NCBI GenBank assembly: GCA_018401875.1
Contig: JAGYJZ010000001.1
Coordinates: 186,001 to 250,000, forward strand
DNA from: Salibacteraceae bacterium
Lineage (GTDB): Bacteria > Bacteroidota > Bacteroidia > Flavobacteriales_G > Salibacteraceae
Direction of reading: 5' to 3'
DNA length: 64,000 nucleotides
In this document: piece by piece, positions 45,727 to 54,931 of the stretch
How the letters are laid out: the number at the start of each line of letters is the position of its first letter
Position numbering within the stretch: position 1 is the stretch's first letter
The notes under the pieces: model-generated
What the model was told of the DNA's origin: nothing
The model's database searches: none
The model's input: the letters and a program-made list of their open reading frames with translations, nothing else
Translations under genes and position numbers: made by a program

Positions 45727-47008
45727 TTACGAAGCCCGATTTTTATCGGGCTTTTGTTTTATCACCAAGCGCAAACTTTGATCGAAGGTGAAGTAGTTCC
45801 ACATCCATTCGAGGAAGATGAACAGTTTGTTCTTCACACCAAGGATGGACATCAGGTGCACGAAAAGCCACACCGCCCAAGCAAAAAAACCTTGAAAGTG
45901 CCAAAACGGCAAATCTACCACGGCTTCTATTTCTGCCGATTGTAGCCATCGAGCCAAGATTCTTGTAGCGAAAGGGTCGCTTCTTTGATGGTTTTGATAT
46001 GTTATGCGCTAAATTATCGGCTTGCTGAATGGCTACTTGTGCCACCTGTGGATGACCTTTTTCATGCAAGGAATCCTCAACAAAGGCAATGTCGCCAATG
46101 GCATAAATATCAGGGTGCGCCTGCAGTTGATTGTAAACATTGGTTTTTACCCTTCCATTGGGAAGAATACTTTCTGAAGAAATTCCTTTTACCGGATTGC
46201 CTTTGATGCCTGCAGCCCATATCAATGTATGCGCTGCGAGTTTCTTACCACCTTTTATTGAAACGGTGGTTCCGTCAAACTGCTCAACGATGGCTGAAGT
46301 ATCTACAATTACTCCCATTTTCGAGAGGAATTGCTCTGCAGCGACCGATGACTTTTCACTCATTCCGTTGAGCAATTTTCCAGAAGCTTCGAGCAAATGA
46401 ATGTTCATTTTCGAAAAGTCTAATTCGGGGTAATCTTTCGGAAGCACAAATCGCTTCATTTCTGACAAAGCACCAGAAACTTCGGTTCCCGTAGGGCCAC
46501 CACCAACCACCACCACGTTCATGAAGGCTTCTTTTTCTTCCTCTGTCTCGCAAATCAGGGCAGCTTCCATGCACTCGAGAATTTTATTCCGCATCTGCAA
46601 TGATTCCTGCACCGACTTCATCGGTAGGGCGTGTTCTTCGATCTGCGCATTATTGAAGTAGTTGGTATCTGCACCAACAGCGATCACCAGCGTATCGTAT
46701 GCTATTTCACCAATGGTTGTAAGGATTGTCTTGTTTTCCGTATCGATGGTCTCAACAGAAGCCAATCTGAAAATCACGTTTTTGACCTTGTGAAATACCT
46801 TTCTGATCGGGAATGAGATAGCACTGGGCGCAAGTCCGGCTGTGGCTACTTGATAGAAAAGCGGCTGAAATTGATGAAAATTATTGCGGTCAATCAATAC
46901 CACTTGAAAAGGTTTGCTAGCTAATTTTTTAGCAAGTCGCAGTCCGGAAAATCCAGCACCGATGATTACAATTCGAGGAAGATCACTTGTTGGAATGTGG
47001 GCGGTCAT
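45727..47008 (-). pseudogene. Type II NADH dehydrogenase-like FAD oxidoreductase with a 3' frameshift
   Basis: A single-subunit NADH:quinone oxidoreductase family protein. Both dinucleotide-binding motifs are visible: IVIIGAGFSGLRLAKKL (FAD, near residue 15) and VVVVGGGPTGTEVSG (NADH, near 165). TLIWAAGIKGNPV and DIYAIGDIAFVE mark the FAD domain. Up to FRYKNLGSMATIGRN the sequence is normal. The frame then turns to a non-homologous tail, while the expected C-terminal membrane-anchor region (AVVDLPFWHFQGFFAWAVWL, then LFIFLEWMWNYFTFDQ) continues in the next frame from about 45930 to a TAA at 45729-45727. One extra base near 45925-45932 explains this. I chose ATG 47008 as start. Confidence 0.82.
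45732..45760 (+). terminator. Terminator after DUF4920 gene
   Basis: AAGCCCGAT (45732-45740) and ATCGGGCTT (45745-45753) with a TTTT loop, followed by a T-rich stretch. It overlaps the last codons of the frameshift-corrected NDH-2 gene on the other strand. Confidence 0.88.
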
Positions 47009-47011
47009 ATC

Positions 47012-47041
47012 AAAAAAATGCTCCCCCAAAGGGAAGCATTT
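47012..47041 (-). terminator. Terminator downstream of the SprB/T9SS gene
   Basis: On the minus strand AAATGCTTCCC pairs with GGGAGCATTT (one bulged base) and is followed by seven Ts that end just before the NDH-2 start codon at 47008. It separates the two genes. Confidence 0.7.
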
Positions 47042-47071
47042 AATTATAAGTATTCAAAAGGTTTGCGATAA

Positions 47072-48994
47072 TTATCTTATCAGAACCAAACTGGTGTAGT
47101 TTACTTGATCGTTTGATTTCGAAATCAACATATAACGTCCGTTGTCTAATTCGTCTAACGATAATTCGTTTGATTGCAGTGCATTCCACGTTTTCACTGT
47201 TCTTCCGCTCAGGTCGATGAGCTGCATCGATTGAACATCCTTCCAATTTCCTTTCAAATAAACGTTTCCTGAAGTTGGATTAGGGAAAATTGAAAACGAA
47301 TAATTTCCGATTTCTGAAATGCTCGTTAGGTCAGAAATTTGCACTTCATTCACAACCGAACAACCATCGCCATCCGTAACAGTTGCGGTGTAAACGCTGT
47401 CACAAAGGTCTTGCGCTTCAGCCGCTGTTAATGATGCGTCATGCGACCATTCGTAGGTAAAGTTGCCCGCACCGCCTGAAGCGATTACTTCAATGCTTCC
47501 ATTGCAGCCGCCTGAAGCGTTTGTTTTGTTGATAGTAACACCAATGCTGTCAGACTGTGTAATGGTAAAAGTGGCCTCATCAGTGCAACCACTCGCATCG
47601 GTAAGTGTAACGGTGTAAATGCCACCAGTAACATTCGTGAGCGGATTACCTGAAGCACCATTGCTCCAATCAAATGTGAGCGGTTGTTGTCCACTTTGAA
47701 CAGAAACATTGATGCTACCGCTTAATTCACCAAAACAATCCGCATCATTTACAGTGCTCGCGCCTTCATTAATGACCGCGAAAATGTTATTGACGATGTT
47801 TATAAACACGTCATTGCATCCGTTTGCATCAACTACAGTAACGAAGTAGGTGCCCGAGCTGATGTTGGTTATGCTGTTCGTAGTTCCACCATTTGACCAA
47901 TTGTAAGTAAACGGTGCCGCGCCAACGGTCATATTAATCGTCATCGATCCATTATCTTGATCGCAGCCTTCGTTCACAATCATAAAGTCAGCTTCTAGTC
48001 CGGAGCCATTCGTGCCAACGCTTCCAGTATCAATTGTTTGACATCCGATGGCATCTGTGATCGTCAATATGTATGTGCCTACTGCTGCATTGGGGATAAC
48101 ATTTGTACTAGCACCCGTATTCCAAAGTAGAGTATAAGGGGGCGTTCCTCCTGATGGATTCGATTCAATCTGTCCGTCACCGGTAGCGCACGAAGAAGGA
48201 GTTGAAATCAAATTTGATAAGATCTCTGGATTTCCTCCAACCACATAAGTGATTGCTTCGTCATTTCCGGCATTGTCGGTAATCGTCACAGTGTAAGATC
48301 CTGAGCAGAGGTTCGTCAACGATGGGCTATTTGCACCGTTAGACCACGTGTATGTGTACGGTGCTCCTGCACCGCCTGTCGTTCCTGCCAATGAAATACT
48401 TCCATTACAATCGCCAAAGCACGTTTCATTTCCGATGGTCTCGGTGGTAGTTATTAGGTTAAGCCCTGTGATTACATCAGAACCGGTGTAGATAAAGTCA
48501 CCGCTAGTTGATCCATTTCCATTGGCGCCATTTCCCGCGTAGTAAAAAGTGACCGTTTGTGCTGTGGCTGGAGCAGTCCACGTGAATGTCCACGTTCCGG
48601 TCGGGCTCGTAGTGTTGTGTTTGATGTGTGTAACTCCACTAGCTGTGCCCGTAGTCATTCCAAAAGAAGACGTCAGCGTCCCCGCTTGCGTATTGGTTGG
48701 AGTGAGAAACACTCCTTGAAATCCAAATATGAACGAGCCAGGATGCGCCACGTTTAAGGTTACGCTAATTGCTTCGCCTGGATAGTAAGTCGCTGGTAAG
48801 TTTGATGAGACAGATCCAGTGCCCGAGTTGAGTGCATTTGTGCTGTGGCAGCCCGCTTGGGTGCAGGCATCTCCACCTGCATCGTTTGGCGAACCAGTAT
48901 TATCACCGTTTGGACCCGTAGAATTGCTTATCATGGCAATGGATACTGCGATGATTGATAGCGTTGCAAAATGTTTGCGTAAAAATTTTTTCAT
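47072..48994 (-). CDS. Secreted SprB-repeat protein with T9SS C-terminal sorting domain
   Basis: A 640-residue secreted protein. After the signal peptide (SIIAVSIAMIS) comes a short conserved region with PNDAGGDACTQAGCHSTNA. Its CTQAGCH resembles the cysteine-rich start of choice-of-anchor V/Reeler-like domains and is followed by an Ig-like sandwich (YYPGEAISVTLNVAHPG). Five to six SprB-type repeats follow (TYTWSNGANSPSLTNLCSG, YNWSNGGTTNSITNISSG, FDWSNGASGNPLTNVTGG), as in flavobacterial gliding adhesins. The last 75 residues (FSIFPNPTSGNVYLKG to VLIR) are a type A sorting signal for the type IX secretion system. Likely cell-surface or extracellular. Terminator downstream. Confidence 0.88.
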   Translation of the reverse strand: MKKFLRKHFATLSIIAVSIAMISNSTGPNGDNTGSPNDAGGDACTQAGCHSTNALNSGTGSVSSNLPATYYPGEAISVTLNVAHPGSFIFGFQGVFLTPTNTQAGTLTSSFGMTTGTASGVTHIKHNTTSPTGTWTFTWTAPATAQTVTFYYAGNGANGNGSTSGDFIYTGSDVITGLNLITTTETIGNETCFGDCNGSISLAGTTGGAGAPYTYTWSNGANSPSLTNLCSGSYTVTITDNAGNDEAITYVVGGNPEILSNLISTPSSCATGDGQIESNPSGGTPPYTLLWNTGASTNVIPNAAVGTYILTITDAIGCQTIDTGSVGTNGSGLEADFMIVNEGCDQDNGSMTINMTVGAAPFTYNWSNGGTTNSITNISSGTYFVTVVDANGCNDVFINIVNNIFAVINEGASTVNDADCFGELSGSINVSVQSGQQPLTFDWSNGASGNPLTNVTGGIYTVTLTDASGCTDEATFTITQSDSIGVTINKTNASGGCNGSIEVIASGGAGNFTYEWSHDASLTAAEAQDLCDSVYTATVTDGDGCSVVNEVQISDLTSISEIGNYSFSIFPNPTSGNVYLKGNWKDVQSMQLIDLSGRTVKTWNALQSNELSLDELDNGRYMLISKSNDQVNYTSLVLIR

Positions 48995-49041
48995 AGAAAG
49001 TTGGTGTTAGTAGGAGGATTAAGTTAACGCAAACTAAGACG

Positions 49042-50487
49042 TTAATTTTCAATTTTGGTTGAGTCGTCTAATTTTTTTATCCGGATATTTAAGGCTGAGA
49101 CTGCCATGGTGCTGATTGGACTCAACAAACAAAAGAAGCAAAAGGGCCAGTAAACGGCCGTTGCAACTCCCATGACACCTGCTTGAGCAGCACCGCAAGT
49201 ATTCCACGGTATGAGCACAGACGTCACGGTGCCTGCGTCTTCCAAAGTCCTACTAAGATTTACAGGATGAAGGTTTAATTTTCGATAGGCGTCTTTATAC
49301 ATCCTGCCTGGCACAACAATGGCTAAATATTGATCACTGGCAGTGAAATTCATGAATATGGAAGTGGCGGCAGTTGTGCCTATCAATCCTGTTTGACCAG
49401 AAGCAAAGCTCAACAGCGCCTCAGAGATGGTTCTCAAGCATCCTGATTTCTCCATGATACCGCCAAAGATCATCGCACAGAGTATCAACCAAATCGTGCC
49501 AAGCATGCCGCGCATTCCACCTGTACTGAGCAATTCAGACAAGATTGGATCGTTGGAAGGAATGCTGAAATCAGCCCCCAAAGCAGTCATGGCCATGGCA
49601 TACTCGCTCGTATAAAGTCCTTCAGTGAATAAAAAGTCAATCACATTGGTTTGAAATAAGAATCCAGCGATGATTCCCAAAACAGATCCAATTGCCAGGG
49701 AAGGAATCGCGGGTACTTTTTTGATGATCAAAACAATGACGACTGCTGGAACGAGAAAAAGAATAGGAGAGAGGTTGAATTGATCAGCTAGCAATTGCGT
49801 AACAGCACTGGAAGATTCTACATCGATCGATTTATCAAACGAAAGGCCAATCACTAGAAAGATAATGAGCGTAACGATGATGCTCGGAATGGTTGTGATG
49901 GTCATGTATCGAATGTGGGAGAAAAGATCGGTGCCTGCCACTGCCGGTGCGAGGTTGGTGGTATCGCTGAGCGGTGACATCTTATCGCCAAAATACGCAC
50001 CAGATATTATGGCCCCAGCAATCAAACCTTCGTGGATATCCATGGTTTTACCGATTCCTAACAAGGCTATTCCAACTGTGGCAATCGTTCCCCAACTGCT
50101 TCCCGTTGCTATAGAAACCACCGCACTGATGATGCAGGCCGTAAAGAGGAAATAATCGGGATTCAAAATTTCCAATCCGTAATATATCATAGCAGGCACA
50201 ATACCGCCAAACAACCAGCTTCCTGCCAATGAACCAATCAACAACAGCACGATGATGGCAGGAATAGCTTGCTTAATGTTGTCGATCACACCATCGAGTT
50301 GTTCGCTAAAGTTGGTTCCATAGATCAGTCCGATGATGCCCGCTATGGCCGCTGAAAACAGCAAAGCTATTTGGTTTGAAAACGAAAGCGCATCATCTCC
50401 GAATAAGGAAACGTTGAGTGCGAGAATAACAATGAGAACGGCCAGTGGAACGAGGGCGACAATAACGCTTGGTTGCTTTTTCTCCAT
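49042..50487 (-). CDS. nhaC: Na+/H+ antiporter, NhaC family
   Basis: An inner-membrane antiporter of 481 residues with about 11-12 helices, exporting Na+ against H+. Family markers are FSGAAIAG/SAAIAGIIGL, PAMIYYGLEIL, ATGSSWGTIATVGIALLGIGK (the signature ATGSSWGT box), ISGAYFGDKMSPLSDTTNLAPA and MFGGIMEKSG-type text. Close to MleN-type malate-Na+ antiporters; the Na+/H+ label is safer. I chose ATG 50487 because longer frames overlap the terminator of the upstream gene. Consistent with a marine or saline habitat. Confidence 0.9.
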   Translation of the reverse strand: MEKKQPSVIVALVPLAVLIVILALNVSLFGDDALSFSNQIALLFSAAIAGIIGLIYGTNFSEQLDGVIDNIKQAIPAIIVLLLIGSLAGSWLFGGIVPAMIYYGLEILNPDYFLFTACIISAVVSIATGSSWGTIATVGIALLGIGKTMDIHEGLIAGAIISGAYFGDKMSPLSDTTNLAPAVAGTDLFSHIRYMTITTIPSIIVTLIIFLVIGLSFDKSIDVESSSAVTQLLADQFNLSPILFLVPAVVIVLIIKKVPAIPSLAIGSVLGIIAGFLFQTNVIDFLFTEGLYTSEYAMAMTALGADFSIPSNDPILSELLSTGGMRGMLGTIWLILCAMIFGGIMEKSGCLRTISEALLSFASGQTGLIGTTAATSIFMNFTASDQYLAIVVPGRMYKDAYRKLNLHPVNLSRTLEDAGTVTSVLIPWNTCGAAQAGVMGVATAVYWPFCFFCLLSPISTMAVSALNIRIKKLDDSTKIEN

Positions 50488-50543
50488 GTGACGAATATCC
50501 GACTTTCTATTGATCATTGAAAGACGAAGCGATGGAAACGAAC

Positions 50544-50572
50544 AAAGCCCTTGCTGCATGAGCAAGGGCTTT
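50544..50572 (-). terminator. Terminator after the TSP3-OmpA gene
   Basis: Perfect 12-bp arms AAAGCCCTTGCT (50544-50555) and AGCAAGGGCTTT (50561-50572) with loop GCATG, 24 bp past the stop on the minus strand. The trailing U-run is weak. Confidence 0.78.
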
Positions 50573-50595
50573 GGTTAGGTTCAGCTGGGAAGCGT

Positions 50596-53067
50596 TTAAT
50601 CGAACACAACGTTCATTTCAACCCTTCTGTTTTGAGCGCGACCTTCTGGCGTGCTGTTATCTGCGATGGGTTTAGACTCGCCAAACCACTTCACGATAAG
50701 TTGCGTTTGTGCAACTCCCTTCGATTCAAGGTATTTTCCTACTGATTTTGACCTTTTCTCAGAAAGTAAAAGGTTAGAAGCTTCACTTCCCACATCATCT
50801 GTGTGGCCAGCGATTTCCAATTTCCAGTCTTGCTTCTTGATCAAAAGTTCGGCAAGTCGATCGAGTGATTCATAAGAGCTCGTTTTGATGACATCTTTAC
50901 CGGTTTCAAACTCCAGGTTGCTGAAAGCGGTGTTGAGTACTTCTTGCTCTTCTTGCTTTATTTCAGGGCAACCTTGGTTTTCAACAACGCCAGGGGTTTG
51001 CGGACAGCGGTCGTCTTTGTCATACACGCCATCGCCATCGAGGTCGCTGTAAGGACAGCCCGCATTTTCAACTGGTCCTGGTGCATCCGGACAGCTATCT
51101 TCATTGTCGATTACTCCATCACCATCGCGATCACCATATGGACAACCCTTGTTGTCAATTGGGCCAGCCACGTCAGGGCAGTTGTCTTTGTTGTCAGGTA
51201 AGCCGTCATTGTCTGTATCCGGACATCCTTGGTATTTTGCCAATCCTGGTTTTTCAGGACATGCATCCTCGCTGTCTTTGATGCCGTCACCGTCAGTGTC
51301 TGGACAACCGTTGAATTCAGCGATTCCTGGTTGTCCAGGACAATCATCCAAGGCATCTTGAATACCATCTTTGTCTGTATCAGGGCAGCCGTTGAATTCT
51401 GGAATACCAGCCACAGTCGGACAATCGTCTTCAGAATCTTGAATACCATCTTGATCGGTATCAGGGCAGCCGTTAAACTCTGGAATGCCAGGCGCATCCG
51501 GGCAATCGTCATCTATGTCGGCAATTTTGTCGCCATCTCGATCAGGGCAACCATCAAATTCAGGAGATCCTGGTGTTTCTGGGCACTTATCTTCTTTATC
51601 CATTACGCCATCTTTGTCGGTGTCAGGACAGCCTTTGAATTTGGCTTCTCCCGGTGTTTCAGGACAATCATCATCCTTGTCTTTTATGCCGTCTTTGTCT
51701 TTGTCGTTGCTGCAGCCAAACGTCCAGTTGATTCCGCCTCTAACATGCATGTTGGTTGCATTCGGTAGGAAAAACAACATATTGTCTGACATCACATACA
51801 ATTGGTATGATTTGATGTTGAAGCTAAATCCGAGCCCGAGGTTTGTAAAGCTTCGATTGTTGATGCTGTAGTTAGCATGGAACCCGATGGCTTTTCTGAT
51901 TCTGTAGTTATAGGAAAGCGTAAATGCTGCCCTCAATTGCTTCTTGATGTTGTAGGCGTTTAAGAGTACGCCAACATTTGAGCGTTCATTCAATTGATAG
52001 TTGAATCCAAGATTGTAGCGCGCTGGAAGGTTTGTTCGGTATTTGTCTTCAGTAGTGTCTGCTCCGAATTGACTATTCAGGCTGTCTAACAAATCTTCAC
52101 CAAACGTAGTTCCCAAAGAGTCGAACGAGTTTCCCGCATCCAAAATAGACCCATCGATGAGCGCTCCTCTAAATTCAAAATTGCCTCCATCTGCCGAGTA
52201 GTTTTTCGAATTGTTCTTCCAGTTAATGAAACCTAAGTTATTGGCTGAAGCACTTACTTGAAATTTGTCGGTTATATCGTAGGATGCGCCTAAGTCAATT
52301 CCAAAACCGAGGTTGCTAAAGTTAAATAGGGTTGCCACAGAAGTATCAATTGGAAGGGCGGTGTTCACGAGGTAACCACCGTCCACTGTAATTCCGAAAG
52401 TGTTTTCGTCTGTGGTAATTCCTAATGTTGATTCTTTCGTTTGAATGTTTGAAATACCCAACAGTAATTTTGGACGGATTCCGATATTCAATTTATCATC
52501 TTCTAAGAATCTTCGGGCATATTGCAATCCGATCTCTGCGTAAGCTGTTTGATCAACAGCTGTGCCGTCTAAATTGGCTCTGTTTCCGAGCAGTAAATAC
52601 TCTCCGGGAATGCCTTCATTTCCGGGGTCATCAGCCGATGCTCCGTTTCCAAAGATCATCAGCGTAGCTGCATCTCTGGTGTAGGTTAATGTGTTGAAGC
52701 TTCTAACACTCGCATTCAACGAGAAGTAGTTTTTGTCCTTCACGCGAAATCCAAAATGGATGAGGTCTCTGCCTGCATCTACTTCGAGGTAGTTCAAGTC
52801 ATTCAAGCGATCCATCGACTTCACTGCGTCATCAGGTCCTTGAATAAAATTGGATAAACTTCTTCCGGTGATGCCGCTGCTACCAGCACGGAGATAAGTA
52901 GAGCCAAATAAAATACCACCTACAGTTACGTTGCATTCAGGTGTGAAGGCAGCGTTGGTAAAACTGGCTTGCTGCAAGTAACGTGCGTTATATAGGGTTA
53001 AATCTTGCTGCGCTGAGGCTTCGAATCCTGCCAAAACCACTAACGCTATGATGATCAATTTTTTCAT
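50596..53067 (-). CDS. DUF5723 barrel / thrombospondin type-3 repeat / OmpA envelope protein
   Basis: An 823-residue outer-membrane protein. A signal peptide (MKKLIIIALVVLAGFEASAQ) precedes a DUF5723 beta-barrel-like domain of about 440 residues with strands such as LGFGIDLGASYDITDKFQVS and RYNLGFNYQLNERSNVGVLL. Then come nine calcium-binding thrombospondin type-3 repeats (about 455-700), each of the form DxDxDGIxDxxDxCPxxPG-xxxxGCP. A C-terminal OmpA domain (LEFETGKDVIKTSS, IAGHTDDVGSEASNLLLSEKR) binds peptidoglycan. The DNA of the repeats (about 51000-51710) is itself a run of units near 72-75 bp. I chose ATG 53067, 22 bp after the upstream lipoprotein, so the two genes form an operon. Confidence 0.9.
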   Translation of the reverse strand: MKKLIIIALVVLAGFEASAQQDLTLYNARYLQQASFTNAAFTPECNVTVGGILFGSTYLRAGSSGITGRSLSNFIQGPDDAVKSMDRLNDLNYLEVDAGRDLIHFGFRVKDKNYFSLNASVRSFNTLTYTRDAATLMIFGNGASADDPGNEGIPGEYLLLGNRANLDGTAVDQTAYAEIGLQYARRFLEDDKLNIGIRPKLLLGISNIQTKESTLGITTDENTFGITVDGGYLVNTALPIDTSVATLFNFSNLGFGIDLGASYDITDKFQVSASANNLGFINWKNNSKNYSADGGNFEFRGALIDGSILDAGNSFDSLGTTFGEDLLDSLNSQFGADTTEDKYRTNLPARYNLGFNYQLNERSNVGVLLNAYNIKKQLRAAFTLSYNYRIRKAIGFHANYSINNRSFTNLGLGFSFNIKSYQLYVMSDNMLFFLPNATNMHVRGGINWTFGCSNDKDKDGIKDKDDDCPETPGEAKFKGCPDTDKDGVMDKEDKCPETPGSPEFDGCPDRDGDKIADIDDDCPDAPGIPEFNGCPDTDQDGIQDSEDDCPTVAGIPEFNGCPDTDKDGIQDALDDCPGQPGIAEFNGCPDTDGDGIKDSEDACPEKPGLAKYQGCPDTDNDGLPDNKDNCPDVAGPIDNKGCPYGDRDGDGVIDNEDSCPDAPGPVENAGCPYSDLDGDGVYDKDDRCPQTPGVVENQGCPEIKQEEQEVLNTAFSNLEFETGKDVIKTSSYESLDRLAELLIKKQDWKLEIAGHTDDVGSEASNLLLSEKRSKSVGKYLESKGVAQTQLIVKWFGESKPIADNSTPEGRAQNRRVEMNVVFD

Positions 53068-53089
53068 AATTAATTGGGTTAGTTGTTTG

Positions 53090-54319
53090 TTAAAGACCGA
53101 TAAAATTGACGAGTGAATCTCTCGTAATGGTAGCATCTAAGCGGGTTTTAATGCCCATGTTAAATTTCAGCGCTTGTGAACTGTAGATCGTAACTTCCTT
53201 ATCGGTATCGTAGCCCGCTGTTTTGAAATTCATGTTTAGAAGGATGGCGTTGCCTTCAAACAAGGTTTCAATATCGTTGACATTGGTAGTGGGATTTTTC
53301 TTGAACAGGCGCATATCAGATGAATTAAACGCTGGAGTTGTTGTGGTAGTAGATGTTATCGTTGCCAAAGGAGTAGCAGCTGGCACAACTGCAGCAGTTC
53401 CGCTCAGAGCAACACCCGTTTGGCTGTTGTAAAGGCGCACTTGAGCCAATGTGTCCCACGTTAAGGTATCCATGATGTAAGCGTTGACTATCACTTCAAA
53501 GGGAAGTTCATTTTCAAACGCCATTCTGAGGTAAATAAAGTCGATGGCACCAATTCCTGCCGTGTCTCCATCGCCAAACGAATACGGAACCGTGTCGTTT
53601 CTAACAGCACTTCCAAATCCTGTAAACGGAAGCGTTACCTTGGCGTAGATGTTTAATTTTTCACCCGACTCAGCGGTTCCTGACTGAGGTACACGCAGAG
53701 TAGGCGTGTAGTAAAGGAATTTAGGAGTGGGAGAAAACACATTGGTTAATGCATTATTTGTATTACTATTAGTGACATTGAGTGTGCCGACTCCAGGAGA
53801 TGCTGGACTTCCCGGTTGGATAAAGGCAGTATCATTTATAGTAAACGATGAGTCAATATTGGTTTTTACGTTTCTTGTATAGGTATTCGTTAACTGCATT
53901 TCGAAAGCCGTATTCATTTCATTATTAAAAACGAAATCAACCCTCGGATTTGTAAAACGGAAGTCGCCACTTTCGGTGTTTCCGGTCATTCGAAGAAATA
54001 CATTTCGCTCCTCAAAAAGTGAAGAATAATCATCCGCAGGCACCGTATTTCCTGACCCTCCAAAGCTTTCAAAGCTCAAGGGGTCTAATGTATCCGTATA
54101 AACCAACTGAAATCTGAATAAACTATCAGTGCCGAAAGCGGTCTCAAATGTTGTTTCAACTTCAGAAGGCCGCGAATTTAAAATTTCACCGATGGTCATT
54201 TTGGCTTCAACAACGGGGATTGCATAGGTAGGCTTGAAGGATATTTCATCCAAATTACAAGCTGTCAACCCAAAAGCCAAAACCCCACCCGCAGTAACTA
54301 GGTGTAAGATTCTTTTCAT
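53090..54319 (-). CDS. Large beta-rich lipoprotein, unknown function
   Basis: A 409-residue lipoprotein (lipobox GLTAC, Cys21, then NLDE). The rest is beta-rich with Ser/Thr/Asn-rich loops (NVTNSNTNNALTNVF, TITSTTTTTPAFNSS) and no enzyme motif. The mature start LDEISFKPTYAIPVVEAKM is seen in a Bacteroidota lipoprotein group found next to DUF5723-OmpA proteins. I infer that it pairs with the next gene as an outer-membrane complex. Operon by spacing (22 bp). Confidence 0.75.
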   Translation of the reverse strand: MKRILHLVTAGGVLAFGLTACNLDEISFKPTYAIPVVEAKMTIGEILNSRPSEVETTFETAFGTDSLFRFQLVYTDTLDPLSFESFGGSGNTVPADDYSSLFEERNVFLRMTGNTESGDFRFTNPRVDFVFNNEMNTAFEMQLTNTYTRNVKTNIDSSFTINDTAFIQPGSPASPGVGTLNVTNSNTNNALTNVFSPTPKFLYYTPTLRVPQSGTAESGEKLNIYAKVTLPFTGFGSAVRNDTVPYSFGDGDTAGIGAIDFIYLRMAFENELPFEVIVNAYIMDTLTWDTLAQVRLYNSQTGVALSGTAAVVPAATPLATITSTTTTTPAFNSSDMRLFKKNPTTNVNDIETLFEGNAILLNMNFKTAGYDTDKEVTIYSSQALKFNMGIKTRLDATITRDSLVNFIGL

Positions 54320-54397
54320 AATGTTTGATTTATGGTGTGTTTACAATGTTAGTAAAACATCACGCGCCAACACTGCGAAGGTTCTGAACTTTTGGTT

Positions 54398-54931
54398 TTA
54401 CTTTTTAAGCGTGTGCCAAATGGTGTCTTGAATCAAGGCATCGTCAATGGGTTGGCTTTCAATGGCGTTAATCCATGTAACAGAGGAAATATACCAACCA
54501 TTTTTTTGGTAGATAAGATCAAAGGTGTACCATAAAAATTGTTCGTATTCAACAACTATGCTGTTTTTTACGGCCACTGTTTGATAAACCAAGCTGCGCA
54601 CTGAGGCGATATCTTCGTAGTAATTGATCGTGCGTTCTACCTCGTCAAACGATAAGTCGTAGGCCGTATAAAACGATGCCGATTCTTCTAAAAACGTTTC
54701 CCAAGTGCCTAATTTACTCGGTGCCGATCGTTCCATTTGATTGACTGAGTTAACCTGCCCATCGTTTAAGAAGATCGAAGAAAAAATGGCTTGACGCGTA
54801 GAGTCATCAGCCGCAGCGCTGGCTTTAAAGAAAGCATTGATTGTTGCTTGCGGACTTTCATTGTTTGGGCTTTGCGAAAAAATGCTGCCAGCACTCAAAC
54901 TGAGCAAGGCGATTAAAATCAAGGCTCTCAT
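54398..54931 (-). CDS. Secreted protein with NTF2-like region
   Basis: A 177-residue protein with a signal peptide (MRALILIALLSLSAGSIFSQ). The region after it (PQATINAFFKASAAADDSTR ... WYTFDLIYQKNGWYISSVTW) resembles an NTF2/SnoaL-type cone fold, with an N-terminal helix and a curved sheet. No catalytic residues identified. Its ATG overlaps the stop of the preceding gene (ATGA at 54928-54931), so it is translationally coupled. Confidence 0.7.
   Translation of the reverse strand: MRALILIALLSLSAGSIFSQSPNNESPQATINAFFKASAAADDSTRQAIFSSIFLNDGQVNSVNQMERSAPSKLGTWETFLEESASFYTAYDLSFDEVERTINYYEDIASVRSLVYQTVAVKNSIVVEYEQFLWYTFDLIYQKNGWYISSVTWINAIESQPIDDALIQDTIWHTLKK

Noticed and set aside
51000-51710. 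Regular DNA repeats as a possible CRISPR array
   Set aside because: The units are protein-coding thrombospondin type-3 repeats in one frame with no unique spacers.
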